Below are positions 14,101-22,423 of a DNA stretch of 22,584 bases, piece by piece. How positions within the stretch are numbered: the stretch's first letter is position 1; each line of letters starts with the position of its first letter. Under the pieces are notes generated by a model, which was not told the DNA's origin, did not search any database, and was given only the letters and a program-made list of their open reading frames with translations. Origin of the DNA: an uncultured bacterium (GTDB taxonomy: Bacteria > Actinomycetota > Coriobacteriia > Coriobacteriales > Coriobacteriaceae); NCBI GenBank assembly GCA_905214905.1, contig CAJMNK010000032.1, forward strand, positions 1 through 22,584. Direction: 5' to 3'. The translations under genes were made by a program, and so were the position numbers.

Positions 14101-15081
14101 CTAGACCGTCTGGAGCTTCTCGACCTCGTCGAGGTTCTCGGTCAGGCGCGCCGCAAAGGTCGAAAGCGGGTGCGGGTGCGTATCGAACTCGTAGGCCGTC
14201 TCGGTGGAATGGATCACGGTACCGACGCCGGCATCGGTCAGCAGCTCAAGCAGCAGCGAATGCGGCGTGGTACCGTTAATGATGTGGGCGCGGAATACGC
14301 CACCGGCAAGCGCATCGACGGCCGCGCGCAACTTGGGAATCATGCCCTTATCGACCTCCCCGCCATAGAGCATCTCGTTAACCTCATCGAGCGTTAGGTT
14401 GGAGATGAGCGACTCCTTGTCGCTAAAGTCCTTGTACAGGCCGTCGACGTCAGTCAAAAAAATCGCCTTATGCGCGTGGAGCGCCGCGGCAACGGCGCCG
14501 GCGGCGGTGTCGGCGTTGATGTTGAAGAATCCGCCGTCCTCCCCCGCCGCGACGGTGGCGATGACGGGAATGTACTCGCTATCGAGCAAGCGCTCGATAT
14601 AGTCGGTGTTGACGTGCGTCACTTTGCCCACGCGACCGAGCTCGGGGTCGAGCGGCTCGGCGATGAGCGTGCCGGCATCGCTGCCCGACACGCCTACGGC
14701 CAGGTTGCCGTGGTGGTTGATGGCAGCAACCAGCTCCTGGTTGACTTTGCCGCCCAGCACCTCGCGCACGATATCCATAGTCGCCGGCGTGGTCACGCGC
14801 TGGCCGTTCTTAAACTCGACGGGAATATCGTAATGGCTCAGTGCCTCGTTGATGGCCTTGCCGCCGCCATGCACGATGACGGGGCGCATGCCGATAATCT
14901 TGAGCAAAACGATGTCGCTCATCACGTCGCGGCGCAGTTGCTCATCGACCATGGCCGCTCCGCCATACTTGATAACGACCGTCTTGCCGGTCAGGTTTTT
15001 AATCCACGGCAGCGCTTCGAACAGCAGCTGCGCGGTTGCTTCGTTGGATTCGCTCGAACGACAGTCGCGTGCGAATTTCAT
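14101..15081 (-). CDS. argB: Acetylglutamate kinase
   Basis: Phosphorylates N-acetylglutamate, the controlled step of the acetylated arginine route. The 326-residue protein has VVIKYGGAAM (35-44), VIVHGGGKAIN for substrate binding, VSGSDAGTL, and a distal NINADTAAGAVAAAL block. The N-terminal helix (about 13-28, ending FEALPWIKNLTGK) resembles the helix of arginine-inhibited kinases, so feedback inhibition is likely. About 30 residues after the usual end (from about 295) form an extension without a known role. The chosen ATG 15081 has GAGG upstream. It lies 81 bases after argJ. Confidence 0.95.
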   Translation of the reverse strand: MKFARDCRSSESNEATAQLLFEALPWIKNLTGKTVVIKYGGAAMVDEQLRRDVMSDIVLLKIIGMRPVIVHGGGKAINEALSHYDIPVEFKNGQRVTTPATMDIVREVLGGKVNQELVAAINHHGNLAVGVSGSDAGTLIAEPLDPELGRVGKVTHVNTDYIERLLDSEYIPVIATVAAGEDGGFFNINADTAAGAVAAALHAHKAIFLTDVDGLYKDFSDKESLISNLTLDEVNEMLYGGEVDKGMIPKLRAAVDALAGGVFRAHIINGTTPHSLLLELLTDAGVGTVIHSTETAYEFDTHPHPLSTFAARLTENLDEVEKLQTV

Positions 15082-15162
15082 AATCTGCCTCGTCTTTCGT
15101 ATCGTTATCACGCCGTGCTTCGCTGCCCGCAATCGCGGCAAGATGCGCAGCGCGCCTGGAAT

Positions 15163-16431
15163 CTAGGAACGGTAGTCGCCGTTGATGGAGATGTACTCGC
15201 GCGTGAGGTCGCAGGTCCACACGGTCGTTGCCGCGTCGCCTGCACCCAGGTCGGCCGAGATCACGATCTCGGACGCCTCAAAACGTCGCAGTGCCTCGTC
15301 CTCGTCAAAGGGAACAGTCAGACCGTCGCGACAGACAGGCATGCCCATCATGTCGATGGAAACGTCTTCCTGGTTAAACTTCACGCCGCACTTGCCGAGC
15401 GCCATGGCGACGCGGCCCCAGTTGCAGTCGTGGCCGGCGATGCAGGTCTTGACGAGCGGCGAATTGGCGACGGCGCGGGCGGCGATATCGGCTTCCTCGT
15501 CGTTGGCGGCGCCGGTAACGTTAACCGTCACGAGCTTCGACGCACCCTCGCCATCGGCCGCGATGTTGCGCGCCAGGCTCTCGCACACCTCGTGCACGGC
15601 AAAGGCCAACTCGTCAAAGGCGTCAGTGCCCTCGACGATGGCCTCGGCATCTGCGGCAGCAGCGCCAGAAGCAAGCATGATGCAGGTGTCGTTGGTCGAG
15701 GTATCGGAATCGACCGTCACTTTATTGAAGGTCTGCTTAACGGTCGAGAGCAACAGGGCGTGGAGCGCCGACGGCTCGACGGGGGCATCGGTAGTAATGA
15801 CCGCGATCATGGTGGCCATATTGGGCATGATCATGCCCGAGCCCTTGCACATGCCGCCCACCGTATAAGCGTTGCCCGCATGACCCGCAGCCTCACTGCG
15901 GTAGCGAACGGCATACTCCTTGGAGTGCATATCGGTCGTCATGATGGCACGGGCCGCATCGGCACCGCCATGGGCAGAGAGTGCCTCGTAGGCAGCAGGA
16001 ATGGCGGTCTCAAACGTGTCGATTGGCAGAATCTGTCCAATCACGCCTGTGGATGCAACTAGGATCTGCTGGGGTTCACAGCCGATGACCTGCGACGCGA
16101 TATTGCATGTCTCTCGCGCGCAGGCAAGGCCGGTCTCGCCCGTGGCGGCATTCGCGTTGCCGGAGTTGATTGAAACGCCGGCGATGATGCCATAGCCCTT
16201 GTCCGCACCGCCCAGGTTGGCACGGCTCACCTGCACGGGCGCCGCGCAAAAGCGGTTGGTCGTAAACACGCCGGCGCCTGGACAGGGCTTATCGGGCACG
16301 ACGAGCGCATAGTCCAAGCGCTCGGGATTCTTCCGGAATCCTGCATGGATGCCTGCGGCCTTAAAGCCAGCCGCTGCCGTAACGCCACCCTCGACGGCGC
16401 GTATCTTGATATCAATCAGGTCGGTATTCAT
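15163..16431 (-). CDS. argJ: Bifunctional glutamate N-acetyltransferase / amino-acid acetyltransferase
   Basis: Moves the acetyl group from acetylornithine to glutamate, closing the acetyl cycle; some members also use acetyl-CoA. The 422-residue precursor cleaves itself between Ala206 and Thr207 in KGSGMIMPNMATMI, making Thr207 the N-terminal nucleophile of the beta chain. VDSDTSTNDTCIMLASG and HDCNWGRVAMALG are further family blocks. The start is ATG 16431. It follows argC after an unusually long 135-base gap. Its presence explains why no argA or argE is needed in this operon. Whether it is mono- or bifunctional cannot be decided from sequence. Confidence 0.95.
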   Translation of the reverse strand: MNTDLIDIKIRAVEGGVTAAAGFKAAGIHAGFRKNPERLDYALVVPDKPCPGAGVFTTNRFCAAPVQVSRANLGGADKGYGIIAGVSINSGNANAATGETGLACARETCNIASQVIGCEPQQILVASTGVIGQILPIDTFETAIPAAYEALSAHGGADAARAIMTTDMHSKEYAVRYRSEAAGHAGNAYTVGGMCKGSGMIMPNMATMIAVITTDAPVEPSALHALLLSTVKQTFNKVTVDSDTSTNDTCIMLASGAAAADAEAIVEGTDAFDELAFAVHEVCESLARNIAADGEGASKLVTVNVTGAANDEEADIAARAVANSPLVKTCIAGHDCNWGRVAMALGKCGVKFNQEDVSIDMMGMPVCRDGLTVPFDEDEALRRFEASEIVISADLGAGDAATTVWTCDLTREYISINGDYRS

Positions 16432-16566
16432 CGTCCCTACGGCTCCTTATATCAGACAAAAAAGCGGGCATCGGCTGGCACGCCATACCGGTCGCAACTA
16501 CTAGACCAGCTTGAAAGCGGCGCCCAACTCGATACCCGACCACCAAATCGTTAACAATCGAATGTG
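16432..16566 (-). other. Long argC-argJ spacer, no gene seen
   Basis: 135 bases separate argC from argJ, more than any other gap in this operon. No frame with a ribosome site is visible. A T-run (minus, TTTTTTG near 16460-16466) follows only a poor GGC/GCC hairpin, so a terminator is doubtful. Confidence 0.4.
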
Positions 16567-17637
16567 CTACACCGGGCACGCCGCTGTGGGCAAGCCTCGT
16601 CGCTCGTCAAAGCCAAAAACGATGTTGGCGCACTGGACCGCCTGGCCCGCAGCACCCTTGCACAAATTGTCGATAGCACCCGTCGCCACCAGCACGCCCG
16701 CACGCTTGTTGAGCGCAAGGCCAATCTGGGCAGCGTTGGTGCCGACGACCGAAGCCGTCTTGGGCTGCTGGCCGGCATCGAGCACGCGCACAAAGGTGCG
16801 ACCGGCGTAGAACTTCTTGTAATGGTCGACGACGTCCTCAAGGGCCAACGTGTCGAGAGTCTGCGGCGCGAGCGGCATCGTCACCGTGGAAAGCAGGCCG
16901 CGCCTGAGCGGTGCCAAGTGCGGAGTAAAGACGACGCGATCGGTCAGGCCCAGGATCTGCTCGATCTCGGGCGTATGGCGATGTTTGCCTACGCCATAGG
17001 CCTCTAAGTTCTCGTCTGCGCTACAAAAATGGGTGCGAGCGTTGCAGGACTTACCGGCGCCCGTCACGCCACTAATGGCATCGACGATTACGGGGCCGTT
17101 CTCTGCCACCCAGCCCGCACGCACGGCAGGAGCGGCAGCGAGGCTCGTTGCGGTGGGATAGCAGCCGGCGCAAGCGACCAAAACGGGCTTTCCGGCGGCA
17201 TGGCTGGAAGCAGCGGTCTCTAAGTCCCGGCAGAACAGCTCGGGCAGGCCAAAAGCGCGGGTCTTGAGCAGCTCGGGGCTCGTGTGCTCGGCGGCATACC
17301 ATGCCTCAAAGACGGACGGGTCGCTCAGACGGTAATCGGCCGAAAGATCAAAGCAGGAAACGCCCGCGGCAAGGAGCGCGGGCACCTGCGCCATGGCAGC
17401 CGTGTGCGGCACGGCAAGAAAAACCGCATCGCAGCTTTTGAGCTCGGGGGCGTCATGCGTGGTGAAAACCAGATCGCTCACGCCAGCAAAGCTCGGATAC
17501 ACTGCGGACAGCGGCTGGCCGGCATCGGCGTTGGACGTAATGGCAACAAGTTCAAACTCGGGATGGCCGAGTACGAGGCGAATGAGCTCGGCTCCGGCAT
17601 ATCCAGCCGCGCCGACGATTCCAACCTTCAAAGACAT
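16567..17637 (-). CDS. argC: N-acetyl-gamma-glutamyl-phosphate reductase
   Basis: NADPH-dependent reduction of acetylglutamyl phosphate to the semialdehyde. The 356-residue protein has an N-terminal Rossmann motif GIVGAAGYAGAEL (6-18), catalytic Cys159 in ACAGCYPTAT, and the second-domain KHRHTPEI block carrying the catalytic His region. The ATG start has AAGGAG 6 bases upstream. It is the first gene of the operon; the 5' region holds an inverted repeat that is a candidate ArgR operator. Confidence 0.96.
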   Translation of the reverse strand: MSLKVGIVGAAGYAGAELIRLVLGHPEFELVAITSNADAGQPLSAVYPSFAGVSDLVFTTHDAPELKSCDAVFLAVPHTAAMAQVPALLAAGVSCFDLSADYRLSDPSVFEAWYAAEHTSPELLKTRAFGLPELFCRDLETAASSHAAGKPVLVACAGCYPTATSLAAAPAVRAGWVAENGPVIVDAISGVTGAGKSCNARTHFCSADENLEAYGVGKHRHTPEIEQILGLTDRVVFTPHLAPLRRGLLSTVTMPLAPQTLDTLALEDVVDHYKKFYAGRTFVRVLDAGQQPKTASVVGTNAAQIGLALNKRAGVLVATGAIDNLCKGAAGQAVQCANIVFGFDERRGLPTAACPV

Positions 17638-17722
17638 ATCAGACTCCTTGTCTGCGATTTATGCACCGATGCGCATTTCGCAGCGGTCGTTATGAATTAG
17701 GTTGAAACTTTAGCACCAAAAG

Positions 17723-17759
17723 ATGCATGAATACGTAAATAGCTTGCATGTTCATGCAT
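17723..17759 (-). promoter_or_regulatory. Candidate arginine-operon operator (inverted repeat)
   Basis: ATGCATGAA (17723-17731) and TTCATGCAT (17751-17759) form a perfect 9-bp inverted repeat with a 19-base gap. It lies 86 bases upstream of argC. The halves contain TGAA-type sequence reminiscent of ArgR half-sites, but this is not a standard ARG box. A weak minus-strand promoter (TTTCAA, 17 bases, TATTTA) would place its -10 between the arms. Regulator identity is inference. Confidence 0.4.
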
Positions 17760-17803
17760 TGAAACATTCCCGACATATTCGCTTGAAGGAATTGACAAAT
17801 AGA

Positions 17804-17857
17804 GCGGGTCCCGTGTTGACCGGCACTCCTTACGGTGCCGGGCAACACGGGGCCCGC
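17804..17857 (-). terminator. Very stable hairpin at the end of the flavin operon
   Basis: A stem of about 22 pairs runs 17804-17826 against 17835-17857: GCGGG/CCCGC, a T-G wobble, CCCGTGTTG/CAACACGGG, one A-G mismatch and CCGGCAC/GTGCCGG, with an 8-base loop. On the minus strand it is followed by TCTATTTGT, a weak T-tract. It starts 37 bases after the last gene of the operon. It is a likely terminator or 3' stabiliser. Confidence 0.6.
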
Positions 17858-17894
17858 CCATGCGAAAACTAAGTTGTTAGGATGAGCCAGCTGG

Positions 17895-18305
17895 CTAGAG
17901 CTCGACCGGCACCCATTCGTCGTGATTGCAGATAAAAGCCTCGGGATCCTCGACGCTAAAGAAAACAAGCGTGGGGTCGTTAGGCCCCTCATAGTGCTCG
18001 CTCAAGCGCTCAAGGTGTTTCCATCCGGCCTCGCGCATTTCGCTCGAAGCCCGGTCTTCCAGTCCCGCACGCCCGCGCAGGATCAACCAACCATGGCCCG
18101 GCCACCAACTCGTGGCCTCAAAGCGCTGGTTTTGCAGCAGCTCCTGCCACACATCTTTGGTGCGCGCCGTCACAAACCACAGCTTGCCGTCCTGAATCTG
18201 TGCAAACGAGAACGGACGCACATGCGGCTGCCCGTCCACGCTCGTCGCCAGATACCACGCCGGCACCGACGTCAGATACTCCAGCACCGTATTCAATCCG
18301 TCCAC
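17895..18305 (-). CDS. Pyridoxamine 5'-phosphate oxidase-like split-barrel protein (copy 2)
   Basis: Small flavin-binding split-barrel family protein of unknown substrate. The 136 residues contain PAWYLATSVDGQPHVRPFSFA, DGKLWFVTART, KDVWQELLQNQRFEA and a C-terminal LVFFSVEDPEAFICN, the order expected of the PNPOx-like fold. I choose GTG 18305 because AGGAGG lies just upstream; the longer frame would need TTG 18350 without a ribosome site. It is a tandem paralogue of the upstream gene and the last gene of the riboswitch-controlled operon, 54 bases after its sister. True PdxH enzymes are longer, so B6 synthesis is unlikely. F420 or heme use cannot be excluded. Confidence 0.8.
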   Translation of the reverse strand: MDGLNTVLEYLTSVPAWYLATSVDGQPHVRPFSFAQIQDGKLWFVTARTKDVWQELLQNQRFEATSWWPGHGWLILRGRAGLEDRASSEMREAGWKHLERLSEHYEGPNDPTLVFFSVEDPEAFICNHDEWVPVEL

Positions 18306-18359
18306 GTTTCCTCCTGTCACCTGACCAGTCTTTTTGGAATGGGTAGTCAATTTGGGGAA

Positions 18360-18806
18360 TTAGAGCTCGAGGAGCTCTTCGCCGCCGTCGATATCGCAGA
18401 ACCGCGCGGCGATGTTGCGGACCGAGAAAAACGCAAGGCGGCCGTCATTGGCACTCTCGTGTTCCTCGCCGATGCCCACCATGTGCTTAAAACCCGCTTG
18501 ACGCACCTTGTCGCTCGCAACCACGTCGTCCTCGAGCGCGGCCTCGCCGGTCAGCACAATCCAACACTCCCCCGGTTTCCAACCCGAAACCTCAAACTTG
18601 GGGTTCGCGCTGAGCTCGGCCCACACGTCCTTATCGCGCGAGGTGCAAAACCACAGCTTGCCATCATCGACCATGGCAAACGAGAACGGCCTCACGCGCG
18701 GCTGATGTCCGTCCGTCACGTCGATCGTGGCGAGATACCACGCCGGAATACGCCTAAGATACGAACAGGCGCGCTCGAGCTGCGCCGTGTGGTCGTTGTC
18801 GGTCAT
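18360..18806 (-). CDS. Pyridoxamine 5'-phosphate oxidase-like split-barrel protein (copy 1)
   Basis: The 148-residue protein has the same plan as its downstream neighbour: PAWYLATIDVTDG, PRVRPFSFAMVDDGKLWFCTSR, KDVWAELSANPKFEVSGW and LAFFSVRNIAARFCDIDGG. The PAWYLAT, VRPFSFA, DGKLWF and KDVW blocks are shared, so the pair arose by tandem duplication. The ATG start has GAAAGGGG 5 bases upstream. It lies 30 bases after ecfT, in the same direction and apparently in the same transcript as the riboflavin transporter, which fits an FMN-binding protein. Function unknown; possibly a flavin reductase, nitroreductase or a binding protein. Confidence 0.82.
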   Translation of the reverse strand: MTDNDHTAQLERACSYLRRIPAWYLATIDVTDGHQPRVRPFSFAMVDDGKLWFCTSRDKDVWAELSANPKFEVSGWKPGECWIVLTGEAALEDDVVASDKVRQAGFKHMVGIGEEHESANDGRLAFFSVRNIAARFCDIDGGEELLEL

Positions 18807-18836
18807 AGGGACCCCTTTCCTGCGCTCGAATCGCGC

Positions 18837-19637
18837 CTAAACAAGTTGAAGATTGATGACGATGACGCAGATGAGCAGCAACGCCGTCACCACCGCCGCC
18901 AACGCATCGCCGCGGCCAAATGCAAGCGCATGCAGACGCGTGCGGCCCTGCTCGCCATGATAGCAACGGGCATCCATGGCGGCAGAAAGCGTTTCGGCAT
19001 GACGGAACACACCCGTGAACAGCGGAATCGCCACGCTGCCGAGCATACGCACGCCGCCGAGCGGGCCTCCCGTCACGCGCGCACCGCGGCTCGCCTGCGC
19101 ATCGGCCGCCTGCTTCATCTCGGTGGCAAACTGCGGCATAAAGCGCAGCGCGATGCCCATGATCATGCCGAGCTCGTGCGCAGGAAGTCCCACACGCGCA
19201 AACGGCGCGAGCAGGCGCTCAAAGCCCGCGGTGAGGTCGAGCGTCGGTGTGGTGAGCGTGATAGCGCTCATACCGGCCATCATCAAGGTCAGGCGGCACG
19301 CCATAAAGACGGCGGAATGCAGCGAGCCCTCGCTTATCTGCAAAAAGCCGAGCTGCCACAGAATGCGCCCGCTCTGGTCGGAAAACAGGTTGAGCACTGC
19401 GACCACCGCGACGATTGCCAGCAGCGGCGCCATCGATGACAGGACGCGACGAGCCGGCACCCGGGACACGGTATAGATCAGGACAACGAAGATAGCGACC
19501 GGAACCAGTCCGCGGAAGCTGCCGACCGTGAGTGTCGTGATCAGAAACACAAAGCCCAAGAGCAACTTAGTTCGCGGGTCCAGGCGGTGGATTGCACTAT
19601 CGCCGGGATAGTAGCTGCCAAACGAAAACGCCTCCAT
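18837..19637 (-). CDS. ecfT: ECF transporter transmembrane subunit EcfT
   Basis: Membrane coupling subunit that joins the ATPases to the S component of an energy-coupling factor importer. The 266-residue protein has several hydrophobic segments (about 28-60, 68-84, 105-130 and 240-262) and the two cytoplasmic coupling motifs, QASRGA (about 186-191) and MDARCYHGEQGRTR (about 222-235). Its ATG shares one base with the ecfA stop (TAATG), so translation is coupled. It is third in the operon after ribU and ecfA. Confidence 0.93.
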   Translation of the reverse strand: MEAFSFGSYYPGDSAIHRLDPRTKLLLGFVFLITTLTVGSFRGLVPVAIFVVLIYTVSRVPARRVLSSMAPLLAIVAVVAVLNLFSDQSGRILWQLGFLQISEGSLHSAVFMACRLTLMMAGMSAITLTTPTLDLTAGFERLLAPFARVGLPAHELGMIMGIALRFMPQFATEMKQAADAQASRGARVTGGPLGGVRMLGSVAIPLFTGVFRHAETLSAAMDARCYHGEQGRTRLHALAFGRGDALAAVVTALLLICVIVINLQLV

Positions 19638-21541
19638 TAGCAGCCCTCCTCTCGCGCGACCGTCTTGGATTTAGCAATGTCCGCGACGTTAGAAGGACCG
19701 TCCGAGCGACCGATTAGCAGGTCCACCAACTCGTCTGCCAGCGACTCAACCGTATAGAGGCCGTCAAAGCGCAGCGGCACGCCTGCCTTCGCAAGCGCCA
19801 GTGCCATGCGCTGGGCAGCGGGAACACCCAAACCGATTGATTTAAGCTCATCCGCATGCGCAAAAACCTGAGCGGGCGTGCCCTCGGCAAACACCGAGCC
19901 CTCGTTCATCACGACAATACGGTCGCAGCAATTGGCAAGGTCATCCATACTGTGTGAGACCATGACGACGGTCAGGCCCCCATGGTGAAGTCGATCGATG
20001 AGCTCCAGGAAATCACTGCGTGCCGCCGGATCGAGCCCCGCCATGGGCTCATCGAGTACCAGGACCTCGGGCTCCATGGCAAGCACGCCGGCAAACGCCA
20101 CGCGCCGCTGCTGCCCGCCCGAGAGCTCAAAGGGGCTCTTGTCGCCCACCGCGGCCAGGTCGAGGCCCACGCGCGCGAGCGATGACGCAACACGGCGGGC
20201 AACCTCGGCCTGTGACAAGCCAAGGTTATGCGGACCAAACGCCACGTCCTGTGCCACGGTCTCGGCAAACAGCTGACGCTCGGGATATTGAAACACCACG
20301 CCGACTTTTGCCTTAACCGCGGCGGCATCTTTCTTGTTTGCCAGGTCGAGCCCCAACGCGTAAACGGAACCCTCCTGGGGACGAATCAGGCCGTTGAGAT
20401 GCTGGACCAGCGTCGACTTACCCGAACCGGTATGACCTGCTAAGCCCAGGAACTCGCCGCGACGCACCGTCAGCGATACATCGCGCAGCGCCCACGGGCT
20501 GCTGGGGTCGTTTCCCCAGAGAGCTTGTTTGCTCGATTTGCCCGCAACGGCCGAGCGCTTATGCCAGCGGCGGCGCTCGCGGGCGCTCAGCGAATAGCTA
20601 TACGAAAGGTGCGAAATCTCGATGACGGGCTCCAGCGCGTCTGCGCTATCGATTGCAGAGGAGACGTTGTCGGGAATACGAGGATCGGATGCGAAAGGCC
20701 GCCCGGCGATGCCTGTCCTACTCCGCTCGGCATAAGCCTGCGCTATATCGGCGACCATATCCGCCTCGCGCACCTGTGCGCAAATGGGCACGCCCTTCGC
20801 GCGAAGCGCCCTGCCAAGACGGCACGACTCCGGCATGTCCAGGTTGAGCTGCGCAAGTTCGTCCGCCCGCGTCAAGATTTCCTCGGGCGCACCGAGCATG
20901 GCAACGCGGCCCGCTTGGAAGACGGCAACGCGATCGGCCTCGGCGGCCTCTTCCATAAAGTGCGTAATCATCACGATGGTCATGCCACGATCATGCAACG
21001 CGCGACAAGCCCTCATGAGGCCCTTGCGGCCGCGCGGGTCGAGCATCGAGGAAGCCTCGTCCAATATGAGCACGCGCGGTTCCATGGCAAGCACGCCGGC
21101 AAGCGCCACGCGTTGCTTTTGGCCACCCGAAAGCGCATGGGTCTCGTGGCGCTCAAAGCCCACCAGGCCCACACCCTTCAGTGCCTCGCGTACGCGCTGC
21201 GCAATTTGCACCGATGGCACGCCAAGGTTTTCGGGACCAAACGCAACGTCATCTTCGACAAGCGTCGCCACCAGCTGATCATCCGGATTCTGGAATACCA
21301 TGCCCGCAGTCGAGCGAATGTCGTAGACCAGCTCGGGGTCGGACGCATCCATGCCATCGATGCGCACCGTGCCGGCATCAGGCTGCAGCAGCGCATTCAG
21401 ATGCTTGGCAAAGGTTGACTTGCCCGACCCGTTGCCACCGAGGATGCAGAAAAACTCGCCGTCCTCGATGTTTAGATCGACGCCGTCGAGTGCCGGTGCG
21501 GCACCGTCATAGCTAAAGGAAACGCCCCGACACTCAATCAT
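19637..21541 (-). CDS. ecfA: Fused double ECF ATPase (EcfA1-EcfA2)
   Basis: Powers the ECF importer by ATP hydrolysis. The 634 residues contain two complete ABC ATPase modules. Half 1 (about 1-235) has Walker A GGNGSGKST (35-43), LSGGQKQR (137-144) and Walker B LILDEAS (158-164), typical of EcfA1. Half 2 (about 305-560) has GHTGSGKST (369-377), LSGGQQRR (473-480) and VLDEPMAGLDP (495-505), typical of EcfA2. A 70-residue linker (about 235-305) joins them. In most Firmicutes the two are separate genes. Its ATG overlaps the ribU stop by 4 bases (ATGA). Both ATP sites look intact. Confidence 0.94.
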   Translation of the reverse strand: MIECRGVSFSYDGAAPALDGVDLNIEDGEFFCILGGNGSGKSTFAKHLNALLQPDAGTVRIDGMDASDPELVYDIRSTAGMVFQNPDDQLVATLVEDDVAFGPENLGVPSVQIAQRVREALKGVGLVGFERHETHALSGGQKQRVALAGVLAMEPRVLILDEASSMLDPRGRKGLMRACRALHDRGMTIVMITHFMEEAAEADRVAVFQAGRVAMLGAPEEILTRADELAQLNLDMPESCRLGRALRAKGVPICAQVREADMVADIAQAYAERSRTGIAGRPFASDPRIPDNVSSAIDSADALEPVIEISHLSYSYSLSARERRRWHKRSAVAGKSSKQALWGNDPSSPWALRDVSLTVRRGEFLGLAGHTGSGKSTLVQHLNGLIRPQEGSVYALGLDLANKKDAAAVKAKVGVVFQYPERQLFAETVAQDVAFGPHNLGLSQAEVARRVASSLARVGLDLAAVGDKSPFELSGGQQRRVAFAGVLAMEPEVLVLDEPMAGLDPAARSDFLELIDRLHHGGLTVVMVSHSMDDLANCCDRIVVMNEGSVFAEGTPAQVFAHADELKSIGLGVPAAQRMALALAKAGVPLRFDGLYTVESLADELVDLLIGRSDGPSNVADIAKSKTVAREEGC

Positions 21542-22128
21542 GCGCGGCCTTTGACCTGGTCCTTTTTAGGCGTGATGAGGTTAGAGACTGCCTTGTACAC
21601 TGCAAGCGTGAGCACCGAGTTAAGCACGGTCTTGATGAGGTTGAACGGCAGCACGGCAGGAAGCATGAGCGGGGCAATCACATCGACCGAGCCATACCAG
21701 AACCACACGCCAATGGTCAGGTTCGCGACCATGGACAGCGCCGTAGCGGCAATAACGCCCAGCGCCAGCCCAATCACGGCACCCTTGTAGGTGTGCATCT
21801 TTTGGTAGACGATCGCCGCGGGCAGAATAAAGCCCAGCGTAGCGACCAAGTTCATAAGCGCGCCGACCCAGTCGCCCGTGGTGAGCGCATGGATGACGAT
21901 CGCCATGGCGGCAACGGCAGTGCCGGCACCAGGGCCGTACGCAAACCCGCACACCATCGCCGGCACCAGCGACGGGTCATACGTCAAAAACGGCGCCGAA
22001 GGAAGGATGGGCAGCTGCACATACATAAACAGGGCGCCCAAGGCGCACATCAGCGCCATGGTAACGAGCTGTTTGGTGCTCCACCTATTCGTGTTCTCAA
22101 AATGGATATGCTGCGACTGTTCAGACAT
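21538..22128 (-). CDS. ribU: ECF transporter S component, probable riboflavin-specific RibU
   Basis: Substrate-binding membrane subunit, expected to bind riboflavin. The 196-residue protein has about six hydrophobic segments and the family block FLTYDPSLVPAMVCGFAYGPGAG (about residues 47-69), as in RibU-type S components. Riboflavin specificity rests mainly on the FMN riboswitch directly upstream. I choose ATG 22128 because AGGTG lies 5 bases upstream; the earlier ATG at 22149 lies inside the riboswitch. It is the first gene of an operon with ecfA and ecfT, so this is a dedicated ECF module rather than a distant shared one. Confidence 0.88.
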   Translation of the reverse strand: MSEQSQHIHFENTNRWSTKQLVTMALMCALGALFMYVQLPILPSAPFLTYDPSLVPAMVCGFAYGPGAGTAVAAMAIVIHALTTGDWVGALMNLVATLGFILPAAIVYQKMHTYKGAVIGLALGVIAATALSMVANLTIGVWFWYGSVDVIAPLMLPAVLPFNLIKTVLNSVLTLAVYKAVSNLITPKKDQVKGRA

Positions 22129-22142
22129 AAGATCACCTGCCT

Positions 22143-22321
22143 CTTTCATCCGGACTCTAACCGTTGGTACTGGAATCTCACCAGTTCAGCCGGCATGCGA
22201 ACCAACGCACACACGGGTCGCGGACTCATCGGCTCGGCCGCAGGCATCTCGCCTGCTCCGCGGCACCCCTTTGGCACCGCCCGATTTACCGCCAGTGGGG
22301 AATTCCACCCCGCCCTGAAAC
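22143..22321 (-). promoter_or_regulatory. FMN riboswitch (RFN element)
   Basis: On the minus strand the 5' part carries AGGGCGGGGTGGAATTCCCC then CTGGCGGTAAATC (22319-22285), and the 3' part carries CTGGTGAGATTCCAG, CCAACGGTTAGAGTCCGGATG and GAAAG (ending near 22143). These are the conserved blocks of the FMN aptamer. P1 is short, TTTC with GAAA. There is no terminator between the aptamer and ribU, only about 15 bases, so control is probably at translation through access to the ribosome site AGGTG (22134-22138). Confidence 0.95.
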
Positions 22322-22331
22322 AGCACTTGCA

Positions 22332-22359
22332 AGTGTAGCACGAGCAATCGTTCGCGCAA
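22332..22359 (-). promoter_or_regulatory. Possible promoter of the flavin operon
   Basis: TTGCGC (22354-22359), a 16-base spacer and TACACT (22332-22337) on the minus strand would start transcription a few bases before P1 of the riboswitch. Both boxes match 4 of 6 consensus bases. Confidence 0.35.
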
Positions 22360-22423
22360 GTATGCCAAGGGTAATTTGTGGTGGGGAAACGCTCCAGAAA
22401 TGCGGTAGGGACAAGTTAGCGCA

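Noticed and set aside
22329..22335. CACTTGC upstream of the aptamer as an anti-ribosome-site pairing with GCAGGTG (22134-22140)
   Set aside because: Seven pairs are possible, but the segment overlaps the best -10 box, so it would probably not be in the transcript.
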